Shown here: positions 1-6,678 of the stretch, piece after piece
Position numbering within the stretch: position 1 is the first letter of the stretch
How the letters are laid out: each line of letters opens with the position of its first letter
Source: an uncultured Clostridia bacterium
GTDB lineage: Bacteria > Bacillota > Clostridia > Oscillospirales > Oscillospiraceae
Assembly: GCA_938023775.1 (NCBI GenBank)
Contig: CALJDB010000170.1
Location: 1 to 15,159, forward strand
Direction: 5' to 3'
DNA length: 15,159 nt
Translations under genes and position numbers: made by a program
Notes under the pieces: generated by a model
Seen by the model: the letters and a program-made list of their open reading frames with translations, nothing else
Told to the model about the DNA's origin: nothing
Databases searched by the model: none

Positions 1-296
1 ATGCTCGCGTCGATCATCGTGAAAAGCTCGCGGTTCAAATACGCCAGCGTGTCAAGCGAATTCTGCTCCGGCGGGATGCCGGGCAGCAGAGACTCGTATT
101 TTTCATCAAAGAGCACGGAAAGCGTGCCCAGCAGGGCGTCCTTGCCCTCAAAATAGTGGTAAAAAGTCCCCTTGCTCGTGCCGGAGAGCTCGAGAATATC
201 CTCGATCGTCGTGTCCTCGTAGCCCTGCTCATAAAAGAGCTTCCACGCGGCGGAGACGATCTTTCCTTTTGTGTTGCGCTGGGTCTTTCTCGGCAT
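1..296 (-). CDS. TetR/AcrR-family transcriptional regulator (C-terminus cut by window edge)
   Basis: DNA-binding repressor of the TetR type, cytoplasmic, expected to bind an operator as a dimer and respond to a ligand. The first ~98 residues are present. The N-terminal helix-turn-helix is clear: a helix with AAWKLFYEQGYEDTTIEDI, followed by the recognition-helix signature SGTSKGTFYHYFEGKDALL at about residues 38-56, the most conserved TetR stretch. The ligand-binding domain is only begun before the sequence runs out. The start ATG at 296 has a very strong ribosome binding site (AGGAGGAG about 6 bases upstream). It lies 18 bp after the galactokinase stop, so it is probably the distal gene of the minus-strand operon that starts with the HhH protein. 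The ligand and regulon cannot be told; TetR proteins often control a neighbouring transporter, which would lie outside the window. Confidence 0.93.
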   Translation of the reverse strand, partial: MPRKTQRNTKGKIVSAAWKLFYEQGYEDTTIEDILELSGTSKGTFYHYFEGKDALLGTLSVLFDEKYESLLPGIPPEQNSLDTLAYLNRELFTMIDAS

Positions 297-314
297 CGTG
301 TTCTCCTCCTTTTT

Positions 315-1349
315 TCAAAGCACGCGGCGGCAGCGCCCTGCGCCGAACGCGGCGTCCATCGCGCGGGTATAGCCCGCCAGATGCTCCTCCGGCAGCAGCG
401 CCTGCACGCAGCCTGCGAAGCCGCCGCCGTGGACGCGCCACGCGCCGACGCCGCGCAGCAGCGACGCACTGAGTGCGAGGCCGCGGCTGAGCGCGTTTTC
501 GCGCCCGTCGGGCGTGATATTGCGCAGCAGCGTCTCCGACGAGCGGCCCGACTCGTTCATCAGTGCGATGCACGCCGCCGCGTCGCCGCGCTCCAGCGCG
601 TCGCGAAGACACGGAACGCGCCTGTTTTCGGCGAAAAAGTGGCGCGCCCGGTCATATTTCCGCCCGGCGGGCAGCGTCTCCGGCTCCGGGACACAGCCGA
701 GCACGTCGCCGCCGAGCTCGCGCGCGACGGCGCGCATATCGGCGGGTATGGCGGCATAGGCGTCGGTCAGGTCCGCATGGCTCCCGCCCGTGTCCGTCAG
801 GCAGAGGGCGAGCCCCATCGCGGAAAAATCGGCGTGCAGCGGCTGCACCTCGCCGGTCAGAAAATCGAAATACACCGCGCCGCCGAGGGCGACGGTCATC
901 TGGTCAAGCAGCCCGCAGGGCTTGCCGAAATAGCCGTTCTCCGCCTCCTGCGCGCATTTTGCGAGCGTCTCCGCCGGGGCGTCCGGACAGAGCAGCCTCG
1001 CGATGAGCACGGAAAACGCCGCGGAGGAGCTGAGTCCCGCGCCGGCGGGCAGTGTGGAGCGAACCCGCGCGGTGAAGGTCCGAAGCGGCAGCCCCCGCCG
1101 GGCAAGCGACGCCGCCGTGCCGCGGACAAGCGCCGCGCTCGTCCCCCGCTCCGTCTCCCGCGGTGCGAGGTCGGCAAGGTCGATCTCAACGGGCGCGAAG
1201 CCCTCGCTGAAAACGCGCAGACACGGCGCGGCGGAGGGCTCAGCCTCGGCATACAGCCCCATCTTCACTGCGGCGGCAACGGCGCGCCCGCGCTGGTGGT
1301 CCGTGTGGTTGCCGATGAGCTCGGTGCGTCCGGGGACAAATAGCTCCAT
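315..1349 (-). CDS. galK: Galactokinase-family GHMP kinase, N-terminally short
   Basis: Probable sugar 1-kinase (galactose + ATP to galactose-1-phosphate, Leloir pathway), cytoplasmic. Visible motifs in the 344-aa product: the galactokinase signature GRTELIGNHTDHQRG at residues 7-21; the GHMP ATP-binding loop LPAGAGLSSSA at 100-110; GLLDQM at 146-151, with Asp149 at the catalytic-base position; and the C-terminal GHMP motif HGGGFAGCVQAL at 307-318. Oddities: the usual Glu of IGEHTDY is Asn14 (IGNHTDH), a variant I recall from clostridial homologues, and the protein starts almost directly at the signature, lacking the 20-40 N-terminal residues of typical galactokinases (about 380-430 aa). Start chosen at 1349 because AGGGGAG lies about 5 bases upstream; an in-frame ATG at 1364, overlapping the yqeG stop, is the alternative. 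No galT or galE is nearby, so the substrate is inferred from the family only. Confidence 0.87.
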   Translation of the reverse strand: MELFVPGRTELIGNHTDHQRGRAVAAAVKMGLYAEAEPSAAPCLRVFSEGFAPVEIDLADLAPRETERGTSAALVRGTAASLARRGLPLRTFTARVRSTLPAGAGLSSSAAFSVLIARLLCPDAPAETLAKCAQEAENGYFGKPCGLLDQMTVALGGAVYFDFLTGEVQPLHADFSAMGLALCLTDTGGSHADLTDAYAAIPADMRAVARELGGDVLGCVPEPETLPAGRKYDRARHFFAENRRVPCLRDALERGDAAACIALMNESGRSSETLLRNITPDGRENALSRGLALSASLLRGVGAWRVHGGGFAGCVQALLPEEHLAGYTRAMDAAFGAGRCRRVL

Positions 1350-1360
1350 GCGTTCTCCCC

Positions 1361-1864
1361 TCATTTCGAATGCTTCCAGCGGTAGCGCAGGCGGAAGGGA
1401 AACTCCAGCCAGTAGCGCAGGCGCAGCACGAAGCGGCTGAATTCGATGGGATGGACCGTCACGGCGAAAGCGCCGCACCACTTGGCGCAGGCGGTGTCCG
1501 TATAGATCTGGTCGCCGATGAACGCCGTGTCGCCCGGCAGCCAGCCGCGCTCCGCCATCACTTGCTTCGCGATCTTCGTGAACGGCTTCCACGCCCGCTT
1601 GCGGTAAGGCAGCGAGAAGGCGGCAGCGAATTTCTCCGGCCGCTCTCCGCGGTTATTGGAGAGGATAAAAAGCTCCAGCCCCGCGTCGCGCAGGGACTGC
1701 ACCCATGCGCGCATGCGCGGTGTCGCCTCGTCGATCGTGTAGGGCGCGACGGTGTTGTCGATATCGAGGAAGATATGGGTGATCCCCCGGTTCGTGAAAA
1801 GCCGGGCGGGGATCTCGTATACATTGTTTTCATCACGTCGGGGACGGGGAAAATGCTCATGCAT
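1361..1864 (-). CDS. yqeG: YqeG-family HAD (IIIA subfamily) phosphatase
   Basis: Haloacid-dehalogenase-fold phosphohydrolase of 167 aa, predicted cytoplasmic; physiological substrate unknown. HAD motifs are complete: motif I FLDIDNTVAPY with Asp34 and Asp36 (nucleophile and acid/base), motif II LSNN at 68-71, motif III Lys93-Pro, and motif IV GDQIYTD at 117-123 with the metal-binding acids. No cap insertion is visible, consistent with the IIIA class. The C-terminal ~25 residues are rich in Arg and aromatic residues. The start at 1864 has AAGGAG 7 bases upstream and overlaps the end of the histidine kinase gene by 8 bp, suggesting translational coupling. The galactokinase start follows 11 bp after its stop. 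In B. subtilis yqeG sits with yqeH and aroE; here it is embedded in a regulatory operon instead. Confidence 0.92.
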   Translation of the reverse strand: MHEHFPRPRRDENNVYEIPARLFTNRGITHIFLDIDNTVAPYTIDEATPRMRAWVQSLRDAGLELFILSNNRGERPEKFAAAFSLPYRKRAWKPFTKIAKQVMAERGWLPGDTAFIGDQIYTDTACAKWCGAFAVTVHPIEFSRFVLRLRYWLEFPFRLRYRWKHSK

Positions 1865-3305
1865 CGGGCTCCTTTGCGTTAGTTTCGTCGTCGGTCCAGA
1901 GTGGGAAGGCGACGGTGAAGCGGGTGCCGACGGTCTCGCGCCGCTCGGCGCGGATGACGCCGCCGTTGGCTTCCGCGGCGTCGTGGACGATGGAGAGTCC
2001 GAGTCCCGTGCCCCCGCTTGCGCGGCTGCGTGCCTTGTCCACGCGGTAAAAGCGGTCAAAAATGCGCGGCATATCCTCCTCCGGGATGCCGATGCCTGTG
2101 TCCTCCACGGTCAGCAGCGCCTCCTCCCCCCGGCGTTCGAGCCGGAGGAACACGTTGCCGTCGAAGCTGTTATATTTGATGGCGTTTTCCGCCAGATTGA
2201 AGATGATCTGATAGATATCGTCCGCCGACGCCCAGATCACGCAGTCGTCGGCGAGCTCCGTGAAGATGCGGACGCCGCGCTTCGCGGCGAGGGGATTCAG
2301 AAGGTGAATGGCGCGCTCGGCGACCTTTTTGAGGTTCACAGGCTCCTTCTCGCTCTGGACGCCGCCATCCTTCTTCGTTAACATCATGAGCTTTTCCGTG
2401 AGGCGCTGCAAGCGCTCCGCCTCCTGTCCGATGTCCGTCACGAATTCGCGCATCGTCGTCTCGTCCATATCGGCGTTCTGCACCACGCTGTCGCTCAGCA
2501 GACGGATGGACGCCAGCGGCGTGCGCAGCTCGTGGCTCGCGTCGGAGACGAAGCGGCGGCGGAGCTCCTCCGTGGACTGCAAGCGCGCGGTCATGTCGTT
2601 GAACTCGCTTTGCAGCTCCGTCACCTCGTCACTGCCGCGCAGCGCCACGCGGTGGGCATAGTTGCCCTCGCGCACATAGCGCATCGCGCCGACAAGCTCG
2701 CGCAGACGCCGCGTCAGTGCGCGGGAAAAGACCGCGACGGCGAGCAGCATCAGCGCGCCGGCGATGAGCGAGCCGTAACCGAGCCGGCTGCGGATGGAGC
2801 CGATGAGCGCCGCCTGATCGGCGTCCCGGTCGGAGATATACACCGCGCCGATGACGCGGCCGTAGCTCATCACGGGCACGGCGCAGCGGCTATAAAACGC
2901 ATCGCCGTCATATTTGCAGTAAAACTCCGCGCTCGCGCCGGTGAGGGCACGCCGGACCTCGTCAAAGCTGCACACGAGCCCCTCGGCGTTATTCTGCCGC
3001 GCCGTATCGTAGAGCACGCTGCCGTTCCCGTCCGTCACGGTCACGCGGTCAAACTCGTTGACGTCCACGAGCGTCATCACTGCGTCCACACCGTCGGCGC
3101 TCAGACGCTCGAGCGCGGAGAGCGAGGAGGACATAATGCCAGCCTGATTGACGAGTGCGCTGCGCTTTGCAGAGAACACAAGGTCGCGCGACGAAACGGT
3201 CGGAAACGTGTTCAGCATCACGAGCGTCAGCGCGATGAACACGGAAAACAGCAGCACGAAAGTGCGCTGGACGCTTGTGCGGATCTTCGGCTTTTCTGCC
3301 GTCAT
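1857..3305 (-). CDS. Sensor histidine kinase (membrane-bound, HAMP-HisKA-HATPase)
   Basis: Membrane sensor kinase of 482 aa that autophosphorylates on His and passes phosphate to the response regulator encoded 12 bp upstream. Order of parts: short cytoplasmic N-terminus; TM1 about 14-34; extracytoplasmic sensor about 35-175, with a PAS/dCache-like look (VTVTDGNGSVLYD, then VIGAVYISD); TM2 about 177-195; HAMP about 196-248; dimerisation/phosphoacceptor helix with SHELRTP (His258); N box NLAENAIKY (Asn370); G1 DTGIGIP 402-408; F box RIFDRFYR; G2 GGTGLGL 431-437. All catalytic motifs are intact. Start at 3305 is preceded by GGAGG at about 9 bases. The architecture matches WalK/PhoR/ResE-type kinases. 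The lack of a cytoplasmic PAS domain between HAMP and HisKA argues against a classical WalK. The signal sensed is unknown. Confidence 0.96.
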   Translation of the reverse strand: MTAEKPKIRTSVQRTFVLLFSVFIALTLVMLNTFPTVSSRDLVFSAKRSALVNQAGIMSSSLSALERLSADGVDAVMTLVDVNEFDRVTVTDGNGSVLYDTARQNNAEGLVCSFDEVRRALTGASAEFYCKYDGDAFYSRCAVPVMSYGRVIGAVYISDRDADQAALIGSIRSRLGYGSLIAGALMLLAVAVFSRALTRRLRELVGAMRYVREGNYAHRVALRGSDEVTELQSEFNDMTARLQSTEELRRRFVSDASHELRTPLASIRLLSDSVVQNADMDETTMREFVTDIGQEAERLQRLTEKLMMLTKKDGGVQSEKEPVNLKKVAERAIHLLNPLAAKRGVRIFTELADDCVIWASADDIYQIIFNLAENAIKYNSFDGNVFLRLERRGEEALLTVEDTGIGIPEEDMPRIFDRFYRVDKARSRASGGTGLGLSIVHDAAEANGGVIRAERRETVGTRFTVAFPLWTDDETNAKEPDA

Positions 3306-3317
3306 AGCGCGCCTCCG

Positions 3318-4004
3318 TCAGTCCTTGAAGTAATAGCCCACGCCCCACTTGGTGACGATGTGCTCCGGACTCGCCGGGTCCGCCTCCAGCTTCTCACGCA
3401 GACGGCGGATATGGACGTCCACGGTGCGGATGTCTCCCATATAGTCTGCGCCCCAGACGAGGTCGAGCAGATTCTCCCGGCTGAACACGCGGCCCGGCGC
3501 GCCCATAAGGAGCTGCATAAGGTCAAACTCCTTAACCGTAAGGTCAACCTCCTCCTCCCCGCGGAAGGCGGTACGTCGCTCCGGGTCGAGCGTGATGCCG
3601 CCGCGGATGAGCCGCGTGTCCTCCCTCTCGCCGCCGCGCTCCCCCGCCCCGCTCCGGCGCAGCAGCGCGCGCACGCGCGCTTTCAGCTCCAGAATGTTGA
3701 AGGGCTTCGTGATATAGTCGTCCGCGCCGTATTCAAAGCCGATGAGCTTGTCCGTGTCCTCGGTCTTCGCCGTCAGCATAATGACCGGTACGTTTGAGTG
3801 CTGTCGGATGCGCATGCACGCCTCCAGCCCGTCCATCACGGGCATCATGAGGTCTAATATGATGAGGTCATAGTCCACCGCCGCGGCGCGCTCGACCGCC
3901 TCTGCGCCGTCGAACGCGGTATCGACCTGATAGCCCTCGTTTTCGAGGTTGAACTTGATCCCCTTGACGAGCAGCTGCTCGTCGTCCACGACCATAATTT
4001 TCAA
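3318..4004 (-). CDS. OmpR/PhoB-family response regulator
   Basis: DNA-binding response regulator of 228 aa, partner of the downstream histidine kinase. The receiver domain spans about 1-117, with acidic pocket Asp7/Asp8, phosphoacceptor Asp51 (LILDLMMP), Thr78 and Lys100. A winged-helix effector domain spans about 130-228, ending in TVDVHIRRLREKL and HIVTKWGVGYYF, typical of PhoB/WalR-type regulators. The start is taken as TTG at 4004, not the ATG three codons in, because AGGAGGG lies 5 bases before the TTG while the ATG would be about 14 bases away. The TTG start overlaps the stop of the upstream HhH gene in the four bases TTGA, so the two are probably translationally coupled. Closest by eye to the WalR/PhoP/ResD group; the regulon cannot be inferred. 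Confidence 0.96.
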   Translation of the reverse strand: MKIMVVDDEQLLVKGIKFNLENEGYQVDTAFDGAEAVERAAAVDYDLIILDLMMPVMDGLEACMRIRQHSNVPVIMLTAKTEDTDKLIGFEYGADDYITKPFNILELKARVRALLRRSGAGERGGEREDTRLIRGGITLDPERRTAFRGEEEVDLTVKEFDLMQLLMGAPGRVFSRENLLDLVWGADYMGDIRTVDVHIRRLREKLEADPASPEHIVTKWGVGYYFKD

Positions 4005-4378
4005 GATGTCCCTCCTGTGGTCAGTCTCTCCCGGTTGGTCTCCAGAATGCCGCTGCCGATGCCCTTGACGTTTGTGAGCTCGTCCACGCTTTGAAAGGGT
4101 CCATGCTCGGTGCGGTAATCCACGATCCGCTGCGCCAGCACCTCGCCGACGCCCTGAAGCGTCCGCAGCGCCGCCTCGTCCGCGGTGTTGATGTTGATGG
4201 GCGCGTCCGCCGGCGGCTCCGGCTCCGCCATTTCCACCGCCGTCGGCGCGGGCGTGCCCAGCTCCGTCACGGTGATCTCCGCCGGAGCGCGGCGCGCGCC
4301 GTACTGAAATCCCAGCAGAAGCAGAAAGAGCGCCGCCGTGATCCCCACCGCCCAGATCTCGCTTTTTTGCAGTTTCAT
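4001..4378 (-). CDS. ComEA-like helix-hairpin-helix protein, membrane-anchored
   Basis: Small 125-aa protein with one N-terminal transmembrane segment (about 9-26), a Pro/Glu-rich spacer (about 40-60) and a C-terminal tandem helix-hairpin-helix domain (about 61-120: ININTADEAAL, LQGVGEVLAQRIVDYR, FQSVDELTNVKGIGSGIL). This is the DNA-binding module of the competence receptor ComEA, which holds incoming double-stranded DNA at the outer face of the membrane. Unlike many Firmicute ComEA proteins it lacks the SLBB domain before the HhH part, and no comEB or comEC follows. It is probably the first gene of the minus-strand operon, overlapping the response regulator by 4 bp. A role in DNA uptake is possible but not shown; a general extracytoplasmic DNA-binding or scaffold role is an alternative. 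The ribosome binding site (AGGGAACGG) is only moderate. Confidence 0.85.
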   Translation of the reverse strand: MKLQKSEIWAVGITAALFLLLLGFQYGARRAPAEITVTELGTPAPTAVEMAEPEPPADAPININTADEAALRTLQGVGEVLAQRIVDYRTEHGPFQSVDELTNVKGIGSGILETNRERLTTGGTS

Positions 4379-4398
4379 ATCCGTTCCCTATTTTATGG

Positions 4399-4427
4399 TT
4401 GCTTTTCCGAAGAAAATTTCATATAAT
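4399..4427 (+). promoter_or_regulatory. Sigma-A-type promoter for the D-Ala-D-Ala carboxypeptidase gene
   Basis: The -35 box TTGCTT (4399-4404) and perfect -10 box TATAAT (4422-4427) are separated by 17 bp. Transcription would start near 4434, giving a ~60-nt leader before the ATG at 4496. Confidence 0.7.
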
Positions 4428-4467
4428 CAAGATGATAAAATGATGCAGCTATCGCGTATCTTTTTTC

Positions 4468-4476
4468 ATCATACCA
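4468..4476 (-). promoter_or_regulatory. Possible extended -10 promoter for the HhH/two-component operon
   Basis: On the minus strand TGG directly precedes TATGAT (4473-4468), an extended -10 pattern one mismatch from consensus. The matching -35 (TGTCAT) is poor. It would give a leader of about 80 nt before the ATG at 4378 and face the carboxypeptidase promoter. This is the only plausible candidate I see in the 117-bp divergent gap. Confidence 0.3.
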
Positions 4477-4495
4477 TACTTTGCGGGAGAATGAC

Positions 4496-6034
4496 ATGAA
4501 AAAAATCAAGTTTTTTCCGATAATTTTGCTCGTCTGCCTTCTGACGGCGCTGCTCGCCGTCCCCGCCGCGGCGCTGACGGAGCCGGAAACCGGCGCGGCA
4601 GCCGTGCTCGTGCTCGACCGTCCGACCGGAGAGGCGCTTTACGAGAAAAACGCGGACACGCGCTCCAACCCCGCGTCCACGACGAAGATCATGACCGTAC
4701 TCCTCGCCGTGGAAGCGATCGAGCGCGGCGAAGCCGCCCTGACGGACGAAGTGACCGCCTCCGCGGCCGCCTTTGAGGGTCTCTCCGCCGACGGCAGCAC
4801 CGCCGGTATCCGCAGCGGCGAGACGATGACGCTTGAGCAGCTGCTCTACTGCACGATGCTCTCCAGCGCGAACGAGGCGTGCAATATCATCGCCGAGCAC
4901 CTGAGCGGCTCCGTCAGCGCCTTCGTCGCCCGCATGAACGAGCGCGCGGCGGAGCTCGGCTGCACCGGCACGCACTATGCAAACACCCACGGACTTACCG
5001 ACGGCGAGCACTACACAACCGCGCGCGACATGGGTCTCATCGCCCTCGAAGCGTCCAACCACCCGCTTTTCATGACGCTCTGCGGCACTGCGGAATACAC
5101 CGTTCCCGCAACGAATCTCGCCGGGGCGCGCGCCCTCACGAATTCCAACGCCCTGCTGACCGAAAAGTCCATGTACGGCGCAGGCTTTCTCTATGACGGC
5201 GCCTCCGGCATGAAAACCGGTCACACAAGCGCCGCGGGCTACTGCCTCGTCTCCACCGCCGAGCGCGAGGACCGGCAGCTGCTCTGCGTCGTCTACGGCG
5301 ACGCGACGAGCTCCGCCTGCTTCACGGACAGCAAGACCCTGCTCGACTGGGCGCTCGATAATTACAGCTATCAAAATGTTCTCCGCTCCGACGAAAACAT
5401 CGCCTCCGTCGACGTCTCGCTCGGCACGGACACGGATTATGTAAACCTCCGCCCCGCCGGAGACGTTACGATGCTGCTGGCAAACGACTATGACCCCAAC
5501 GACTTCACGCTGGACATCGTGGTCTACGCCCTGCGCGACGGCAAGGTGCTCACCGCACCGATCACCGCCGGCGAGGTGCTGGGCGAGGTCAGCGTCATGC
5601 GCGACGGTCGCAGCTGCGGCACCGTGAAGCTGCTCGCCGCCTCCAGCGTGGAGCTCAGCCGCTGGGAGTATATCAAAAGCGAGCTGCACCGCACCACGCA
5701 GACGACTGCGTTCAAGCTTATCCTGTTCGGCGTCATCCTCCTCGTTGTGGTCTATGTCGTCTGGGTCGTGCTCTACCGCTCCCGCCGCCGGAAATACACC
5801 CGCGCCGTCCGCGCCGGAGCCGGCCGCCACGTCGCCGCCCCCCAGCGCCCCGCAGCCCCGGAGCCGGAGGAGGCCCCGATCGAGTTCTTCACCGACGATT
5901 ACGCCGCCGAGCCCGAGCCCCCCGCCGCACCCGAGCAGCCCGAGCCTCCCGTCCATGAAGCGCAGGAAACTGACTCCCTCTTCGCCGACAAAGCCGACCG
6001 GGACTATTTCGAGGAGTTTTTCCGGGGGAAATAA
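4496..6034 (+). CDS. D-alanyl-D-alanine carboxypeptidase (peptidase S11, PBP5/DacF-type) with TM anchor and cytoplasmic tail
   Basis: Low-molecular-weight penicillin-binding protein that trims the terminal D-Ala from peptidoglycan stem peptides outside the membrane. The 512-aa product has a signal peptide (1-26, ending AVPAAA), then the three active-site motifs of serine DD-peptidases: SxxK at Ser61-Lys64 (STTK), SxN at Ser124-Asn126 (SAN) and KTG at 240-242. A PBP5-like C-terminal domain follows (about 295-390). The end is unusual: instead of a short amphipathic helix there is a full hydrophobic segment (about 406-427), a basic stop-transfer (RSRRRK) and an ~80-residue Pro/Glu-rich tail ending in an acidic, aromatic stretch (DRDYFEEFFRGK). 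The ATG at 4496 is preferred over the in-frame TTG at 4481 because GGGAG sits 6-7 bases upstream and the signal peptide begins there. A bidirectional terminator follows. Confidence 0.95.
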   Translation: MKKIKFFPIILLVCLLTALLAVPAAALTEPETGAAAVLVLDRPTGEALYEKNADTRSNPASTTKIMTVLLAVEAIERGEAALTDEVTASAAAFEGLSADGSTAGIRSGETMTLEQLLYCTMLSSANEACNIIAEHLSGSVSAFVARMNERAAELGCTGTHYANTHGLTDGEHYTTARDMGLIALEASNHPLFMTLCGTAEYTVPATNLAGARALTNSNALLTEKSMYGAGFLYDGASGMKTGHTSAAGYCLVSTAEREDRQLLCVVYGDATSSACFTDSKTLLDWALDNYSYQNVLRSDENIASVDVSLGTDTDYVNLRPAGDVTMLLANDYDPNDFTLDIVVYALRDGKVLTAPITAGEVLGEVSVMRDGRSCGTVKLLAASSVELSRWEYIKSELHRTTQTTAFKLILFGVILLVVVYVVWVVLYRSRRRKYTRAVRAGAGRHVAAPQRPAAPEPEEAPIEFFTDDYAAEPEPPAAPEQPEPPVHEAQETDSLFADKADRDYFEEFFRGK

Positions 6035-6043
6035 AAAACGAAC

Positions 6044-6078
6044 GAGGTCCCGCCGGATGGCGGGACCTTCTTCTTTTA
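6044..6078 (+). terminator. Bidirectional intrinsic terminator between convergent genes
   Basis: Perfect 9-bp stem GGTCCCGCC (6046-6054) / GGCGGGACC (6059-6067) with loop GGAT. It is followed on the plus strand by a T-rich run (TTCTTCTTTTA) and on the minus strand by a weaker T-rich run ending in TTTTTT (6035-6040). It lies between the carboxypeptidase stop (6034) and the stop of the convergent minus-strand gene (6080), so it can serve both. Confidence 0.9.
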
Positions 6079-6079
6079 T

Positions 6080-6604
6080 TCACCTCACGACACGCCCGTC
6101 TTTCGTTATGTAAACCACATAGTCCTTCCCCTCGATCGTCCGCTCCCTGCCGGGAACGTTCGGCGGGATACGCCCGTCGCCGACCGGCAGCGCGATGAGG
6201 TCGCGCGCACCGTCGTGGGCGACGAGCGCGCCGTCCGGCGAGGCGTACCACGAAAGCCCGCTCGTGTCCTCCGGGAGCGGCTCCGGCTCCGATTCCGGTT
6301 CCGGCGGCGTTTCCCGCTCCGGCGGAAGCGGCAGCGTCTGCATTCCCGCGCGCTCCACGCGCTCGATCTCCGCGGGGAAATCCCGCATCGCCGCGCGGCT
6401 GAACGATTTTTCCAGCGTCAGCGCGTCCCCCTCCGGGGCGAGCACGCCGAGGTAGCCCTCGCGCCCGCCGCCGTAAACCGAGATGCGCACGACGCCCTCC
6501 AGCGGACGGCACACGGCGGAAAACACCGTCCGCCCGCCCGCGGCGCGGACCGTCAGCTTCCCGGCGATCTCACCGTCGATCACAATGGGGTAAACACCCT
6601 CCAT
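6080..6604 (-). CDS. Hypothetical soluble protein, two domains joined by a Pro/Glu linker
   Basis: I do not recognise a named family for this 174-aa protein. It has no signal peptide or membrane segment. An N-terminal beta-rich part (about 1-84) opens with MEGVYPIVIDGEIAGKLTV and includes ISVYGGGREGYLGVLAPEG; a Pro/Glu-rich linker (about 91-115) follows; and a second small beta-rich part (about 117-174) contains LSWYASPDGALVAHDG and ends with DYVVYITKDGRVVR. The start at 6604 is chosen because AGGAGGT lies about 10 bases upstream; an in-frame TTG at 6628 precedes this ribosome binding site and is unlikely. Codon use and GC match the neighbours. The gene lies between a perfect hairpin terminator just upstream of its ribosome binding site and the bidirectional terminator 12 bp after its stop, so its own promoter is not evident. 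Confidence 0.8.
   Translation of the reverse strand: MEGVYPIVIDGEIAGKLTVRAAGGRTVFSAVCRPLEGVVRISVYGGGREGYLGVLAPEGDALTLEKSFSRAAMRDFPAEIERVERAGMQTLPLPPERETPPEPESEPEPLPEDTSGLSWYASPDGALVAHDGARDLIALPVGDGRIPPNVPGRERTIEGKDYVVYITKDGRVVR
6279..6302. repeat. Imperfect hexanucleotide repeat encoding the Pro/Glu linker
   Basis: Four consecutive hexamers of the form GGCTCC, GGCTCC, GATTCC, GGTTCC on the plus strand. On the coding (minus) strand they give the alternating Glu-Pro/Ser linker of the 174-aa protein. Such repeats may change linker length between strains. Confidence 0.55.
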
Positions 6605-6626
6605 AAATACCAAACCTCCTATGAAC

Positions 6627-6663
6627 AAAAATCAGGCTCATACGATAGCGTATGAGCCTGATT
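6627..6663 (-). terminator. Perfect 15-bp hairpin terminator after the exported 156-aa protein gene
   Basis: Inverted repeat 6630-6644 / 6649-6663 (arms AATCAGGCTCATACG and CGTATGAGCCTGATT on the plus strand), 4-base loop. On the minus strand the stem is followed by TTTTT (6631-6627), an intrinsic terminator 15 bp after the stop at 6679. It ends only about 8 bases before the ribosome binding site of the next minus-strand gene. Confidence 0.88.
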
Positions 6664-6678
6664 CCGGTTTTATCCCTC

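Noticed and set aside
156..1343. 395-codon open frame on the plus strand
   Set aside because: Antisense to the TetR and galactokinase genes; composition is that of a GC-rich shadow frame.
1350..1592. 81-codon N-terminal extension of the galactokinase frame
   Set aside because: It overlaps yqeG, has no galactokinase-like sequence, and the ribosome binding site AGGGGAG points to the ATG at 1349.
1865..2059. 65-codon N-terminal extension of the yqeG frame
   Set aside because: It lies inside the histidine kinase gene, is Ser/Pro/Ala-rich shadow sequence, and a good AAGGAG site sits before the ATG at 1864.
4469..5956. 495-codon open frame on the minus strand
   Set aside because: Antisense to the carboxypeptidase gene, whose signal peptide and SxxK/SxN/KTG motifs are clear. 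The frame is Gly/Arg/Ala/Val-rich without domains.
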